Assembly (NCBI RefSeq): GCF_029873635.1
Contig: NC_080423.1
Coordinates: forward strand, 87,403,191-87,467,190
Direction: 5' to 3'
Source of the DNA: Malania oleifera
Taxonomy: Eukaryota > Streptophyta > Magnoliopsida > Santalales > Ximeniaceae
DNA length: 64,000 nucleotides
Shown: positions 11,597 to 24,321 of the stretch, piece by piece
Numbering within the stretch: position 1 is the first letter of the stretch
Layout: the number at the start of each line of letters is the position of its first letter
The notes under the pieces: model-generated
Databases searched by the model: none
What the model was told of the DNA's origin: nothing
What the model saw: only the letters and a program-made list of their open reading frames with translations
Translations under genes and position numbers: made by a program

Positions 11597-13513
11597 CTGA
11601 AATTGCTCATTTTCATTTGATGTGATTTAACCTAAAGTTTTCATTGAATTTGTGAATTAACGATCTGACTTATTAAAAGTGTCAAAGCTTTTTGGAGTGA
11701 TAATTTGAATAATTTTCACATTCGATATTTCGGATTGAATTTTGAGAAGTGACCGGAAAGGATATAATATAAGAAATTGACTATCTCTTATTGTCTAAAA
11801 TCTAAAAGAAAAATTGAATTCTTAAAATTCATATTAGGACAAAGATTAGAATTTAGAGGATTCAAACTTGTTGGAGACATGCCATAAAATTAAATACTTA
11901 ACTAATTGGGTAGGTCAAAAAGCTAGCAAGGCTGCTCACTTGCTTGCCTAGTTGTTATTAGTTTAAAATGGGTTAGTCCTTGCTTGGTTAGTAAGCAGGA
12001 GCCCCCACCAAATAGGCACTCATCCCAACTTTCTCATTTAAATATGTTTAATTTCAAAATATATAGAGATATATGGTACTCTCTCCCTCCAAAAAGAAAC
12101 TAAAGAAAGAAAAAAAAATCCAAAGGGAGACAAGACAGAATATCTGTGGGAGAAAGGGAGAAAGGACAGTTTCAAAGCTGTAATGCTTTTGATCTCTTAA
12201 ACTAAGTAGGCCTGTGGATGTGGCTGCCTCCAAAACCAAAAGCCAATAAAATTAAAAAAACAGCAAAGCCAGCCATAGAATTGACCAATTAGTTAACTTC
12301 TTGAAAAGACGTCCATGACAACCCAAAAAAGAGAAAAGTTGGGATAAAAGCATGTATAAAGTATTGCTTGCTGGTTTTGACTGTGGATTGCTAGTTTGTA
12401 TTCACACGAGAGTTCATGTTCTTGGTTATCAATGGCGTCCACCAAAAATCTCATAAACAAAGAGCTAAGTTTATATTTATTATGTAATAAAAAATTGTCC
12501 CCAATACACTCTCTCTCTCTCTCTCTCTCTCTTCATAAGAAGTTTTACCGTGGTCAAAGCATTTGATCACCTAAAGAAAATAACTTTATCAATAAGGCTC
12601 CTTATTGAAAAAAGAGTAAAGAAAGAGTTAGCATCATTCTCATACTATATTTTCTTGACTAGTTTTGAATAAATCTTTGTTCCTATTTATATTTCTTGGT
12701 ACATGATATTGTCCTAAAAAAATAACAATAAAAAATAATAAATATTAAGAAATTGAAACAAAATAAGTATAAAAGAATGAATACCAGTCTTGGGACATTA
12801 TTAAAATATTGAATCTCAAAAATAGGATGTGAAAAATAAAATCGACGAAATTTATCGGTTGGGGTGTGCATACCACTGTCCCTACAGAAGATTTTGTCAC
12901 TCTAGTACTGTGCATAAGGCTCGTTGGCATCTAAACCAAGATACAACAACCTTTCTTATTGGTGTGCACTTACGAAACGGGAGATAGGAACTGTACGACT
13001 TGAATAACTTAAATGAATACAAATTATCATAGAAAAGAAACCACAATTTGATCATAATAAAATAACTTTTCTTGAGAATAGAACTTGTACGGAAGAGAAG
13101 AAAATCGTAGCAATTATGTACTTAGAAAAAAAAAAAAAAACTTTAGCCTTGACGTATATATATAATTAATTAAATAATTATTATAAAACAGTCATAAAAT
13201 GATAACAAAACAATCACAAAATTAGTCATACTCTTTTTTACAATAAATAATAAAATTAAGTTTTTAAACAATCTTTAGAGGAGAAAAGCAATAAAGACTT
13301 TTGAAATATTTTTGCACAAAATACCAATAAAGATACCAACAATTAGAACACGATTCTCTATATTTTGAAAATTTTAGGTGCTAACCTAGATATGGGTATG
13401 AAATTAGAAATGAAATACTCTTCATTTTCCCTTTTTTTTTTGAAAATTACGTGGACAACCCGCCCACCAGATCCCAACCCCCCCTCCAACCCCTACCCCA
13501 TGATTCCCAACCT
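11597..13513. other. Intergenic sequence downstream of the SDR gene
   Basis: AT-rich DNA with no convincing gene on either strand. It contains the presumed 3' UTR of the SDR gene just after 11596, a CT microsatellite at about 12509-12531, an A run near 13127-13140 and a C-rich patch near 13460-13500. No TIR or LTR boundary was found. Confidence 0.6.
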
Positions 13514-13756
13514 TATTAGAAGAAGGAGAGTCGCTGCAATACTTCTCTGATTTCTCATTGAAGGATGTATGAATATATATATATAGGAAAAGAGAATATT
13601 AACATAGAAAGAATTTGTTACAGGTTGTTGAATAAAACAAAAAAAAAGGGAATAACAAATTACAAGTAATAACAGATTTACAAAGATACAAATTTCTGCA
13701 CACCAATTGTTTGTGAAAATGCCTCTTTGTGTGCAGTTAGGTTATATAGCTTAATA
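13514..13756 (-). repeat. 3' LTR of the minus-strand copia element
   Basis: 243 bp, matching 20647-20886 with roughly 7-8% difference by eye. On the plus strand it starts TATTAGAAG, where the other copy has TGTTAGAAG, so the terminal CA of the LTR has become TA. Confidence 0.85.
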
Positions 13757-16700
13757 CGACCCTTTGAGTCCAACAATGTATCTACAACATTGAGACTCGA
13801 TTTGAACCAAAGAAATTTGTCAGCAACTAGTGGTTTTGCTAAGACATCCGCAATTTGATCTTTGGAGCTAATGAAAGAAACTTTAAGCGATATGATAGCC
13901 ACCCTATCTCGAACAAAATGAAAATCAATATCCATGTGTTTTATTTTTGAGTCAAAAAATGGATTAGCTGAAAGGTATGTCGCCTCTAGGTTGTCACACC
14001 ATAGCGTAGGAGTTTGAGAAAGCTTGATGCCAAGTTCTCACAATATTGTTTGTAACCAAATTAGTTCAGCTGCTGAGGAAGCTATTGACTTGTACTCAGC
14101 TTCCGTTGAAGATCTAGCAAAAGTCCGTTGCTTTTTGGAACTCCAAGAAATGAGGTTTTTGCCAAGATAGATGCAAAAGCCTCCCGTGGAATGACGATCA
14201 TCTAGACACCCCCCCCCCCCCAATCTGCATCTAAGTAAGCTTAGAGAGTGAGACTTGGATTGGAAGCAAAAGAGATACCATCATTTATGGTGGCTTTCAA
14301 ATATCTGAATATGCATTTCATCGCACTCCAATGAGATGCTTTTAGGGAATGTATGAATTGACAAACCTTGTTGACTGATAAGGAAATGTCTAGTCGTGTA
14401 ACCTAGAAATATTGCAAGCCTCCTACAATGTTGCGATATAAAGTAACCTTATCAAAATCTGGGGTATCTGATTTGAACAATTTCATGGAGGTAGCCATTG
14501 GTGACGAAATTGGTTTGGCATGAAGCATATTGTTGTGGCTGAGAAGATGTTTGATATATTTTCTTTGGGATAAGACAAGACCATTAGTGGTGTAATCAAC
14601 TTTAATTCTGCAAAAAGAAAGACAGTGAGCCAAGATATTTTACTAGAAAAGCAAGGCCTAAATCATGAATGAGATGAGTGATGAAGGATTGCTTAGAGGA
14701 TGTGATGACTATATCATCCACATATATGAGCAAGTATATATGAAAATCATTGCAGTGCATAATAAATAGAGATAGGTTAGCTCAAGAAGCAATAAAACAA
14801 TAATCAAGGACCTAGGAACTTAACTGAACAAACCACGCACGTGGTGCTTGCTTAAGCCCATAGATAGCTTTCTCAAGCTTGCAAACTCGGGAAGGCTGAG
14901 AGGGGTCCACAAAACCTTGAGGTTGCTGCATATAGAAATCATTAATGAGCACACTATGTAAGAATGCATTTTCAATGTCAATTTGATGCAAACACTAGCC
15001 ATGAGAGACATCAATAGAATGAGCTGAATAGTGGAGGGTTTAATGATTGGGCTGAATGTGTCATGGAAATCAGAACCCGATTGTTGGTGAAACCATTTTG
15101 CAACAAGATGTGACTTTCATCTCTTAAAAGAACCATTAGCGAGGGTTTTGGTGCTGAAAACCCAATGGCAACCTAGTACATTCATGTGAGGTACAGACAG
15201 TACCAAAGTCCATGTCTGATTCCAAATGAGAGCCTCGTATTCATTTTTCATGGCCTCCTTCCATTCTGAGTGCTTGATAGCCTCAGAAAAACTTGAAGGA
15301 TCATTTGGTACACCTGCAGAGACAGTGAGACAATTTCTAGTAGGGTACAACATGGTTTCATCAGTAAAACTTCAGAGATGAGAGGAATTGGTGTGGGATC
15401 AAGTGATGATAGGGAAATGAGGTGGGATAAGGCGAGGGTTAGGGTTAGAAAAAACAGGGGATGGAGAGGATGCAAGAGAAGGGTCAGAGGAAAGGGATAA
15501 TGATGAAGAGAGGATTGGGCTGGAGATGGAGGGAGATTGGGTTGGGCCATGGTTAATGGGAGACAAGGGTACACAAGTGCTTGGATGTAGGCCTAAGATA
15601 GAGGAGGGAAGAATGGGTAGAGAGGTAGGCTAAGAGGGGGATGTATAAGAAGGTGGTTTGGACCTAATTTTGAAGAGGGGAAATGAATGTTCATTGAAAA
15701 TGACATCACGGGAAATGTACATGCGATTTGTGTTTAGATCAAGACACTTGTACCCTTTATGTGCTGGACTATAGCCTAAGAAGAGACATGATGTGGACCC
15801 AAAATTCAATTTTTGAGAGGAATATGGCCGAATATTGGGCCAACACTCACACCCAAAGACTTTAATAAATTTGTAGTCGGGTTCTTGTTGATAGACCAAG
15901 GAGTAGGGAGATTTGTTCTTTAGGACTGGAGTGGGTAAGAGATTGATAAGGAAGACCACAGTTTCAAAAGCTTCGGGCCAATATGAAAACAGGAGAGATG
16001 AGCGGGCCAAGAGGGCAAGGCCCATTTCTACAATGTAATGATACTTTATTTCTATGAGGCCATTTTTTTTGTGAGTATGAGGGCATAAGAATTTGTGAGT
16101 AATGCCAAGACGTTTGAAAAAAGTGGTGAGAGGTTGAAATTCACCACCCCCATCATTTTGTAAGGTGATAAGCTTTGCATTAAAGAGCCTTTCAATGAAT
16201 GGTAAAAAGGTGGTGAAAATTTGGAAGACATCTTACTTAAACTTGATGGGAAAAATCCAAGTGAAAAGTGTAAAGGAGTCCACAAATGAAAGATAGTATT
16301 TATAGCAATTTCTTGAGGCATAGTGGGCTGGACCCCATAGGTCAGCACATAACAATTGTAAGGGCCTGGTATAATGGGCCTTTTTTTAGGGAAAAGGAAA
16401 CTGGTGACATTTTTCTAAGGGACATTCAAAGCTTTGAAAAACATAATGAGTGGGAGATAATGGAAGACATTTGGACCATAGAACATGAGAGACCAAGGTT
16501 AAAGAAGGGTGACCAAGCCTTCGATGCCATTGATCCCTGGAAGTTCCTTCGCCAATTGGGTTGATGAAGATGGCGGAATGGTTGTAGCGGATGGAAAATG
16601 GTAGAGATCATCATAGGTTGGACCAGTAAGGAGGGTGTTCTTGATTGTCTTGTCCTCCACACAGAAATGAGTGGAGTGAAATTAAAAATAGCAAGAATTA

Positions 16701-17265
16701 TCAACACAGAATTGAAGAACATACACTAAATTTTTAGTGATAGATGGAACATGCAAGATATTCTTAAGAAGCGTAGAGGAGCTTCAGGAGAGGGAGGTAT
16801 CACCAGAGTTTTCGATTGGAAGTCCATTGCCATCACCTACTCGTATGGTCTCACCACCTACATATGCCTCAGAAGATAAATTCAGGTTAAAGAGATCATT
16901 TGTAAGATGATGAGTGGCTACAGAATCGGGGTACCAAATTGATTCAGAAATTGGAATTTGAGCTATGTAGTGTGCAGAGAAACTGCTAGGAGCTTCATAC
17001 TGGTATAAGTGATTGAATCTATAGAGACCCAGGAAAATAAAATAATAAAGATAATTGAGAAAAAGTGATTTTTTGGCTGGGGAAGGAGAAAATTGGCGAC
17101 AGTTTTGGTTTTACCCTGGAGCGGTAACAGGTAAATGATTAAAACTGGGTCGGTTAAATATAAAATCGGCAATGGTTTTCTAAGGGTCAAAGAAAACCGG
17201 CGATGATTTTTTCTACAGTGGGCGTATAAGCGGAAACCGAGAGCCATTTCATTTTATGAAATCAA

Positions 17266-17267
<2 letters not shown>

Positions 17268-17348
<81 letters not shown>
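17268..17348 (+). repeat. (TC)n microsatellite
   Basis: About 39 uninterrupted TC dinucleotides inside the solo LTR, probably within its transcribed leader. Confidence 0.95.
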
Positions 17349-17350
<2 letters not shown>

Positions 17351-19199
17351 GTTTTTCAATTTCAGCCTCATTTTAGGCTGGATTGACGATCAGGAACCAC
17401 CACGGGGTTCCTAGGATAATTCTATGCAACCTACGCCGAATAGATTTTCAGTTTGGGGTTCTGGGGCACCATCCCAAAACCAGGGTTAGTAGGGTATTTT
17501 AGGTTTTTTAAGTTAATTTGGAGTATATGAAATGTAGGAGGTGTTAAATGGAAGTTATTATAGGAGGTGTTAAATGAAAGTTATTCTAGGAGTTGTGTTG
17601 AATAATTTGAGAAAAATGTATATTGCAGGTTTTTGGGCTACGAACACCGAAGGGCGTAGAAAATTGGGTGTTTAGTGAAATCTCAGTAAGTCAGGTAAGG
17701 GGAATAAATTATAGCAATCTTTTTATGAAAAATTATAGATTGAGAAATATGTGAAAATGGTGTATGTTATTTTACCTGAAATTTATTATGATATAAATAT
17801 CAGATGAAATTTGTGTGGCATATGATTTGTATTGAAATATATTTGAAATTGAGTTGAATGATTTACATGGAGAATATGAGATTATGAGATGTGAAATGAT
17901 ATATCAGAATTGAATGTGGGAAAATGATGAAACTGAAATGTGCAGGAAATGTATCCTTTGAGAAAATGAAGAAATGTGAAATATGAAAATGTGTTTTGAG
18001 AAATATTGAGTAATTGTGAAACGAGATATGTATATGATAGAATGAGATGAAATGAATTATGAACTGAGAAAATATCATTGAAATGATGAAATGTGTTGAG
18101 AACACTGATATTGAAATGTGAATATTGTAATGTAAAATTTTACAATACTGACATTGAAATGTGAATATTGCACCGTTAATTATGCAATATGAAAATGAGA
18201 AATTCGGATATGAGAAATATGATTTTGAGAAATGTGAATATGTGAAATGTAAATATTGCAATGTAAAATTCTGTAATATGAATAGTGAATTATGAGAATT
18301 ATAATATGAAATTTCGAGATAAGAATACAAACATGTGATTGATGAAATGCCGATACCACATAATGACTACTGGTATGTGGCAGTGATAACCCTGATGGAT
18401 GGATATGGAAACCCTAATGATGAGTTGTGATATTGAGCACGGTACCATTGCAAGTGGAGTTAGTGCAACCACATAGGCTTGTGAAGTGTGTGGCGTGACA
18501 GTTGACTGAGCTGTACAGTAGAGTTGTTGTACCTTGAGTCCAGATCAGGGCTATTGGCTAACCAGTCGTACTACATATACGTAATATATGATGATATTTG
18601 ACCTAACCGGGTTGTCCAACAGCGGTTAGGTCCAGCCTTTGGGCCGCATAACCCTATTCATGGAGGGAAGCATGACGTGGAGCGAGATCCTTAGGGTAGC
18701 CATGAGTACAGACATGGATGTATCGGTTATGGTGACACCCATGAGCTAGATATGGAAATGGAAACGAAAATGAAAATAAAATTGAAATGAGATGAAAATG
18801 GAAATGAAATGAGAATGAAAATGAGAAATGAAATAGTGTGAGTTAATAAATAATTAAAGCGAAGTAGAACACATCACTTGAGGGCTTACTGAGTAAGATG
18901 AGTGCTCTGATAAGTATCAGTTGTAATTGAACCCAAGTTAATCGGGTTAGGCTGCAAACGATATTAGGGTAGAGGGAAGCTGCTTGTATGGGCGGGTAAG
19001 CTTCCCTATTCTCAAGAACTTTGCCGATAAACTTAGGTTACTAATGAATGATTTTGGAAATGGAAGTAAAAGCTTATTAAAGCTTGTGTTTTATATCTAT
19101 ATGATTATGATTATGGAATTGGTATATTTTCTTAGAAGATATTATTACTCAAACGAATATATGTTATTATATAATGAATCTCATACTATCACACACTGT

Positions 19200-19540
19200 A
19201 GATAATTTATTCCATCTTACTAAGATGTGTCTAACCCAATCATTTAATTATTTCAGGAAATCGAGTTGAGGGGAGAAGATACCCATGTAGTCAGGGTGAG
19301 TATTTTAAGTTAGGGAGGTTTGATTCTCCTAGAGGTTTATGTATTGGACATGTATATGTGGATACTGAGATGTGTCTCACCCAATCATTTAAATATTTCA
19401 AGAAATTGAGATAGACTCGGTGATAGAGTTTCAGATAGAGGGGAGCAGATACCTCGTGTTGTTAGGGTGAGTATTTTGAGGTAAGGAGGTTTGATTCCCC
19501 TTGAGGTTTATGTATTAGACTTGTATATGTGTATAGTAGT
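19200..19540 (+). repeat. Imperfect direct repeat inside the solo LTR
   Basis: The series ATGTGTCTAACCC / CACCCAATCATTTAA, GGGGAGAAGATACC / GGGGAGCAGATACC, GGTGAGTATTTT and GAGGTTTATGTATT occurs twice, starting near 19225 and 19375. The unit is about 160-170 bp. Confidence 0.75.
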
Positions 19541-20634
19541 ATTCTGATATGTGTATTCGATGTGGTATGTATGTATGCATATATATATGAAATGACTTTC
19601 GTTGTTAGGATTGTGTATTTGAGTATGATTGTATACCTGGTACCCACTTTCGAGTTGGGTTATGTATTATGGTATCAGTGGTTGACGTGGCTGATATGTG
19701 ATTTATATGTTATAATATGAAAAAAAAAATGGTATGAAAATCGGGGCTTCACAGAATCGCTGGCAGCATTGAAAAGAAACATGGCCGGCCTTGTTGCAGA
19801 CCTTACATACAGGATAATGAGCATTGTAATGCTGAGATGAATGCAAAGGGGAAGGAGGTCGACCACCGCAACCATGGTTGAAGTAATGACCCCTGCTGCG
19901 ATCTTGGCATCCTCCTCGAATCGGTCCATTACCACGTTGGTCTCTGGCAAAGGAGATGAGATAAGCAGGTGGTCGAGAGAAGAGGTGATGGGTTGGGTGG
20001 TAAGAGCAATATGAGATTCATGGATAAGGTGGGGTTGATAGAGCTCATGAAAGGAGATGTGGGTCAGTATGGTAGTGATGGAGGTGATGAAGTGCTTGTA
20101 CGAGGGCCCAAGACCATTTAGCACATTGGTGACCAAATCCTTGTCTAAGAGGGGACTTCCAGTGGTAGCGATGGAGTTGGCAAGGAGGCGAACCTTGCCA
20201 AAGTATCGGAGATGGACTGATCATCGTGGGAAAGGTTTGTGAGTTGGAAGTGGATCTAAAACACTTTGGCGTGAGCTTGAGAGGAGAACATGGACAAAAG
20301 AGAGGTCCAAAGTTGATGGGCGGTTTTGCAGGAAAAAACATGATTCAGAATTGAGTCCAAAAGGGAGGAGAAGAGAATGGTGAGAACCAATTGATCGATA
20401 CGCCTCTAAGAATGATAGTCAGGATTGGGTTTTGGGTTCGATTAGGAAGAATTGGGTAGAAATTCTGAGGGAGGCGTGGAAGAGCTATCAACGAAAGAGA
20501 AGAGGTCCTGTCCACGAAGGTAAGTGGAGATTTGGACATTCCACAGAAGGAGGGAGCAGCAAAGAGGTGAGGGGAAGAGGGAGAAGACAGATTGGCTGCC
20601 ATTGAAGGAGGATAAGAGAGACTAGAGGTCTGAG

Positions 20635-20646
20635 GCTCTTATACCA
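20635..20646 (-). other. Primer-binding site (initiator tRNA-Met)
   Basis: On the minus strand TGGTATAAGAGC directly follows the 5' LTR. The canonical plant site is TGGTATCAGAGC, so there is one mismatch. Confidence 0.8.
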
Positions 20647-20886
20647 TGTTAGAAGAAGGAGAGTCGCTGCAATACTTCTCTGATTTCTCATTAAAGGATG
20701 TATGCACATATATATAAAGGAAAAGAGAATATTAAAACATAAAGAATTTGTTATAGGTTGTTGAATAAAACAAAAAAAGGAATAACAAATTACAAGCAAT
20801 AACATATTTACAAAGATACAGATTCTTGCACACCAACGGTTTGTGAAAATGCCTCCTTGTGTGCAGCTTGGTTATATAGCTTAATA
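20647..20886 (-). repeat. 5' LTR of the minus-strand copia element
   Basis: 240 bp, adjacent to the primer-binding site at 20635-20646. On the minus strand it runs TATTAAGC...CTAACA. The opening dinucleotide is TA rather than TG in all three copies of this end in the window (13756, 20886, 24530), so it looks like a property of the family and not a private mutation. Confidence 0.85.
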
Positions 20887-21044
20887 AACCAACACCCCCC
20901 CACCCCCCACCCGCCCACCTTTTCAAAATTTTGGAGGAATAAACACTACGGAGGATCAAACCCTGGACCTCCCCATATGGGGGCTAGGCTATGAACCACT
21001 GGGCCAAAGCTTTGGTTCTTAGTTACTCTTCCTGCCAACTTGAC

Positions 21045-21112
<68 letters not shown>

Positions 21113-21396
21113 AGGAATCAGGCACTTGCATTTGGGAACCCTCCAAATCCCAAATTTTCTTAGGGGCTAGCTTATACACCTACATTTCTTGAAAGAGTTT
21201 TCATGGTAAGCCCACTGTGCCTTTTAAAGCATTATGGAATCTCTTTATTCCTTCAAATATTGATATATTTTGTTGGTTAGCCATTAATGACAACATCCTC
21301 ATAGTTGATAACTTGCAAAAAAAGAGGATGGAATCTTATTTCCATGTGCTGTCTTTGTAAAAAGGAAAACAAATGAGTTGACATCTCTTTTTACAA
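20700..21396 (+). repeat. Segmental duplication, copy 1 (copia LTR end plus flank)
   Basis: It starts within the AT tract of the copia LTR and runs through a poly-C patch, AAAATTTTGGAGGA, CCTCCCCATATG, a long (TA)n and GAGTTTTCATGGTAAGCCC, ending in CATCTCTTTTTACA. The same series recurs at 24355-24611 plus 30228-30575. The breakpoint at the left lies in AT dinucleotides. The right breakpoint lies beside a local 25-bp tandem duplication of ACAAATGAGTTGACATCTC near 21368-21417. Confidence 0.85.
21050..21109 (+). repeat. (TA)n microsatellite
   Basis: About 30 AT dinucleotides inside copy 1 of the segmental duplication. The second copy has only a short equivalent near 30293-30308. Confidence 0.95.
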
Positions 21397-21590
21397 ATGA
21401 GTTGACATCTCTTCCACAAGTGGAAGTGGGCAGCTCTTCCTCTCTTGCCGAACAAACAGACGTTCTCTCCCTTTTTCCGACCCAAGCCGGTAACATTACA
21501 AGAGGTCAACTCCGCCAAGAAAGAACTCAAGCAGTTAGCAGTGACACTGCTAGCACTTCGATAGATGTTGACGTTGAATTAAGGCTCTAA
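21378..21590 (+). other. Unassigned 70-codon open frame, possibly an orphan exon
   Basis: The C-terminal half reads as ordinary protein (SSSLAEQTDVLSLFPTQAG, then RQERTQAVSSDTASTSIDV) and ends with a stop at 21588-21590. Base composition is higher in GC than its surroundings. I do not recognise a family. It could be a last exon of a lost gene or a retroelement fragment; the N-terminal part arises from the local 25-bp duplication. No promoter or upstream exon was seen. Confidence 0.25.
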
Positions 21591-21646
21591 AGGCCAGATT
21601 TCGTTTCATTTTATTTTATCTATATATTTTTAATTTATAGAACATG

Positions 21647-21681
<35 letters not shown>

Positions 21682-21906
21682 TCCTTTTCCATATCTTCTG
21701 AATTTATTTTCTATTTCAATCCTTATTTGACCGACGATTCACACTTCAATTCCCAAAATAAAATATTTTGACAAATTGACCCTCAATCTATTCTAAGACT
21801 TAGCCAAATCGTTCATCAATTTACTCTTTCAAATAGCGTAACCAATTATACCGTACTCATTTTAAATTAGCAATTTTTTAGGATAATTTTTATAAGGAGG
21901 GAAGAA
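21591..21906 (+). other. Sequence between the open frame and the stranded LTR
   Basis: AT-rich, with (TA)n at about 21651-21678 and no gene. Its last bases, AAGGAGGGAAGAA, are purine-rich and sit exactly before the LTR at 21907, like a polypurine tract. The stretch may therefore be the 3' untranslated end of a truncated Ty3 element. Confidence 0.45.
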
Positions 21907-21920
21907 TGTGATGACCCAAA

Positions 21921-21970
<50 letters not shown>

Positions 21971-22249
21971 TGATGATGATCATTAAGTTAATATTAATAC
22001 AGAAGTGTTTTTCTATAGGATCCTTGATTCAATGTTTAATGATTAAGAAAGACCTTGTCTTAGCGAGTGCTCAGAGACCATTGCGGCTCAGTCGCTCCCT
22101 CGAGGTTGATCTAGTCAAAATGGAATTTCATAGGAAAAACAGGATAGACACTGTTTGTACACGTAAATAAGTACATATACATAAAATAGTGTTTTGACAG
22201 GCATAATTTATAAAAATATATAGTAAAATAATAATAATAATAATATAGG

Positions 22250-22440
22250 TATCCTATCTGGGGCCTACAAGATTGTGTGGGGCCCACATGAGTCCCAAAG
22301 TCATGTGTGGTCCACATGAGTTCAAAAGCTATGTATGGCTCAAAAAATCGTGTGAGGACTATTGTAGTTACGTAGGGCTCACTTGGGTCCCGAAGTTGTG
22401 TGGGGCCCCCACAAGACCATGTTGGGCCCACATGAATTTT
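22250..22440 (+). repeat. Diverged short direct repeats in the LTR
   Basis: Variants of GGGCCCACATG and GGTCCACATGAGT recur every 30 bp or so (near 22270, 22310, 22375, 22400, 22425), alternating with CAAAGTCATGTGTGG-like words. Confidence 0.55.
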
Positions 22441-22737
22441 CAAAATTCGAAGTTAATTCTTTTTCAAAAAGAAAAAAGAAATACTAAAACATAACTTAAA
22501 AATAATAACAATGATAATAATAATAATAATGATTTTTAAAAAATTAAAAATTAATTAATTAATTAATTAAAAATTATTTAAATGAGAGTGTCGGCAAGTA
22601 CTCCCATTTCTTCCGCATGACCTCCATCCCCATCCCATACCTAACACATCCATGCCCATTCCTTAATTTTATAAAATTATAATTTCACCCCTCTTCCCTT
22701 ACTTTTATAAATTCAATTTTCTTCCTCAAAATTTTCC

Positions 22738-22745
22738 TATAAATA
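22738..22745 (+). promoter_or_regulatory. LTR TATA box
   Basis: TATAAATA followed by GGAAGCTCTCGACATTC matches the promoter layout of plant Ty3 LTRs and sets the LTR orientation as plus. Confidence 0.6.
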
Positions 22746-24321
22746 GGAAGCTCTCGACATTCTTTTTTCACAAAAAAAAAAAAAAAATTCTAAAGGTGGA
22801 GAAAGATTAGTGAGTGAAAGAATTAGTGGTGGAGGGAAAATTTTTCTATAATTAAAATTCTCACTCACTCACTCTTTCCGATCTCATTTTTTAAAAGATA
22901 TTCGTTGTGATTGTAACACAAGGTTAAATAAAAAGTAAGTAAATTTGATTATGCTAGATTTTTATTTAAAATTCATACCCGAGTTTATTTGTAAGTAAAA
23001 TTCGATTATGTTAGTTAGTTTCATAAAATTCTCTTGAGTTTATTTTTACACATATTTAATTATACTAATTTTATCTTTAATATACTTGCATTTATTTTTG
23101 ATTTAAGAAATGTTTTAAACCCCTCAGGTATTTTACATCATTAATTTCTATTCAAGGAAATATTTTTAACATGAAAATTGTGTGGCATGAGTTTATTTAT
23201 ACGTTGCATATTTCATGAAAATATGAGTAAAGATTACATGAGTTAAATTTTTTTTTTTATGTTGCGTATTTTACAAAAATATGAGTAAAAATGAGATTTT
23301 CATGATTTTATTTTAATTATAGAAATTATATAATAAAAATATTTTTAAAACCCCCTATGACTCAGACGATATAGAAAATTACGAATGTTCGGTACCGTAA
23401 CTTAAAGTTTAAACGGATCAGATTGCACCAACACTGTTTATAGAGTAGTTTTTTATGGTAGTGAATTTCTCCTAAGTGCGCATCTAGGTCGGAACAGTAT
23501 TTAATAGGAAAAATCTTACTTAATGATGATGTATGTTGATTTAGTTTGGCTGGTGAGCCAGCTAAGTACAGTTTTCGAACCGCACAACCCAGTAATGGGG
23601 GTAAACATGACTTACAATTAACAGGCCTAAGGGTGATTTTTTTTTTTTTTTTACAGTACGTGTATATACATATTTAATTACGTATATAGAACTATTGATG
23701 AATTGAAGGAAAATCATATGTTTATGTGAATGAGGGGATTTTTGTGCTTAGATAATGATTTAATAAGGAAAAATATATATACATGATTGAGTATTATAGC
23801 TATAGTTTTAAAAGTTAAAAAGTTTAGTTTAATAGTTATAATATATGATTATAAAATTTTACTGCTTTAGATGATAGTAAAAGTTTTATACCGAAATTTT
23901 TAAATTTATATTTATTTTAAAAGCAATTTTGAAGTTATAGTATTGAATATTATTTTACGAAATTAAAATATTATGGAAGTTTATTTTGGCCACACACTAA
24001 TAATAATCTTATTTACTTATTGAACGTTGTCTCACCCCAATCATTATTTTACATTTCAAATCATTTTGAAGAGTGTACCAGAAATCTGGTGTAACAAGTG
24101 CATGAGCGGGAACAGAAAAAGTAGAGTAGAATAAAAAAAACTAGCATAATATAATTTAAAATATGTTTGTGTATTTTAGAATTTTAGAAATTTACATTTT
24201 AATAGTTGATTCATATAATTGTAATAAAACTAATTAGTATTCTGGTAATAAAAATAATTTAGATTTATTTGCGTCCGCTAAAATTTTATATGTACGAAAA
24301 CCCACTCTGGTTCGGGTTCTT

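Larger units (their letters stand above)
17020..19753 (+). mobile_element. Solo LTR of a Ty3 (Tekay/Del-like) element inserted in copia gag
   Basis: The insert interrupts the copia frame between the zinc knuckle and the protease region and is flanked by a perfect 5-bp TSD, GAATC, at 17015-17019 and 19754-19758. It begins TATAGAGACCC (an expected TG has become TA) and ends GGGGCTTCACA. There is no coding sequence, only LTR-type DNA. Layout parallels with 21907-24324, such as GGCCGCATAACCC...CATGGAGGGAAGCATGAC near 18640 and CTCACCCAATCATTT near 19225 and 19378, suggest the same LTR group in plus orientation. Lineage is tentative. Confidence 0.85.
13690..20602 (-). pseudogene. Ty1/copia gag-pol polyprotein, broken and interrupted
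   Basis: The frame starts at ATG 20602 (MAANLSSPSS), 33 bp past the primer-binding site. In order: gag with zinc knuckle CKVCNKAGHVSFQC near 19765-19806, then the inserted solo LTR, protease WYPDSVATHH near 16920 (normally DSGA, so the active-site Gly is Val), integrase (CECWPNIRPYSS, LFLGYSPAHKGYKC near 15750-15850), reverse transcriptase (WNQTWTLV near 15200), and RNase H ([21 protein letters not shown] near 14080-14200) with the ISSKDQIADVLAKPL tail near 13850. Many stops and frameshifts are present and the reverse transcriptase region is the worst. It is not autonomous. Confidence 0.88.
13514..20886 (-). mobile_element. Ty1/copia retrotransposon, minus strand, split by a solo LTR
   Basis: Two LTRs (13514-13756 and 20647-20886) flank a decayed gag-pol polyprotein read on the minus strand. 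A primer-binding site complementary to initiator-Met tRNA is at 20635-20646. The flanks are AACCT on the left and AACCA on the right, a 4-of-5 target-site match. The element is interrupted by the solo LTR at 17020-19753. Removing that insertion leaves about 4.6 kb, a typical copia length. Confidence 0.9.

Noticed and set aside
17863..18330. 155-codon minus-strand frame rich in His, Ser, Phe and Tyr
   Set aside because: It arises from the repeated GAAATGTGAAATATG-like sequence of the solo LTR and has no homologue-like features.
20930..21000. Words resembling a tRNA B box (GATCAAACCC) that might indicate a SINE
   Set aside because: No A box at the right spacing, no tRNA fold and no terminal tail or TSD could be made out.
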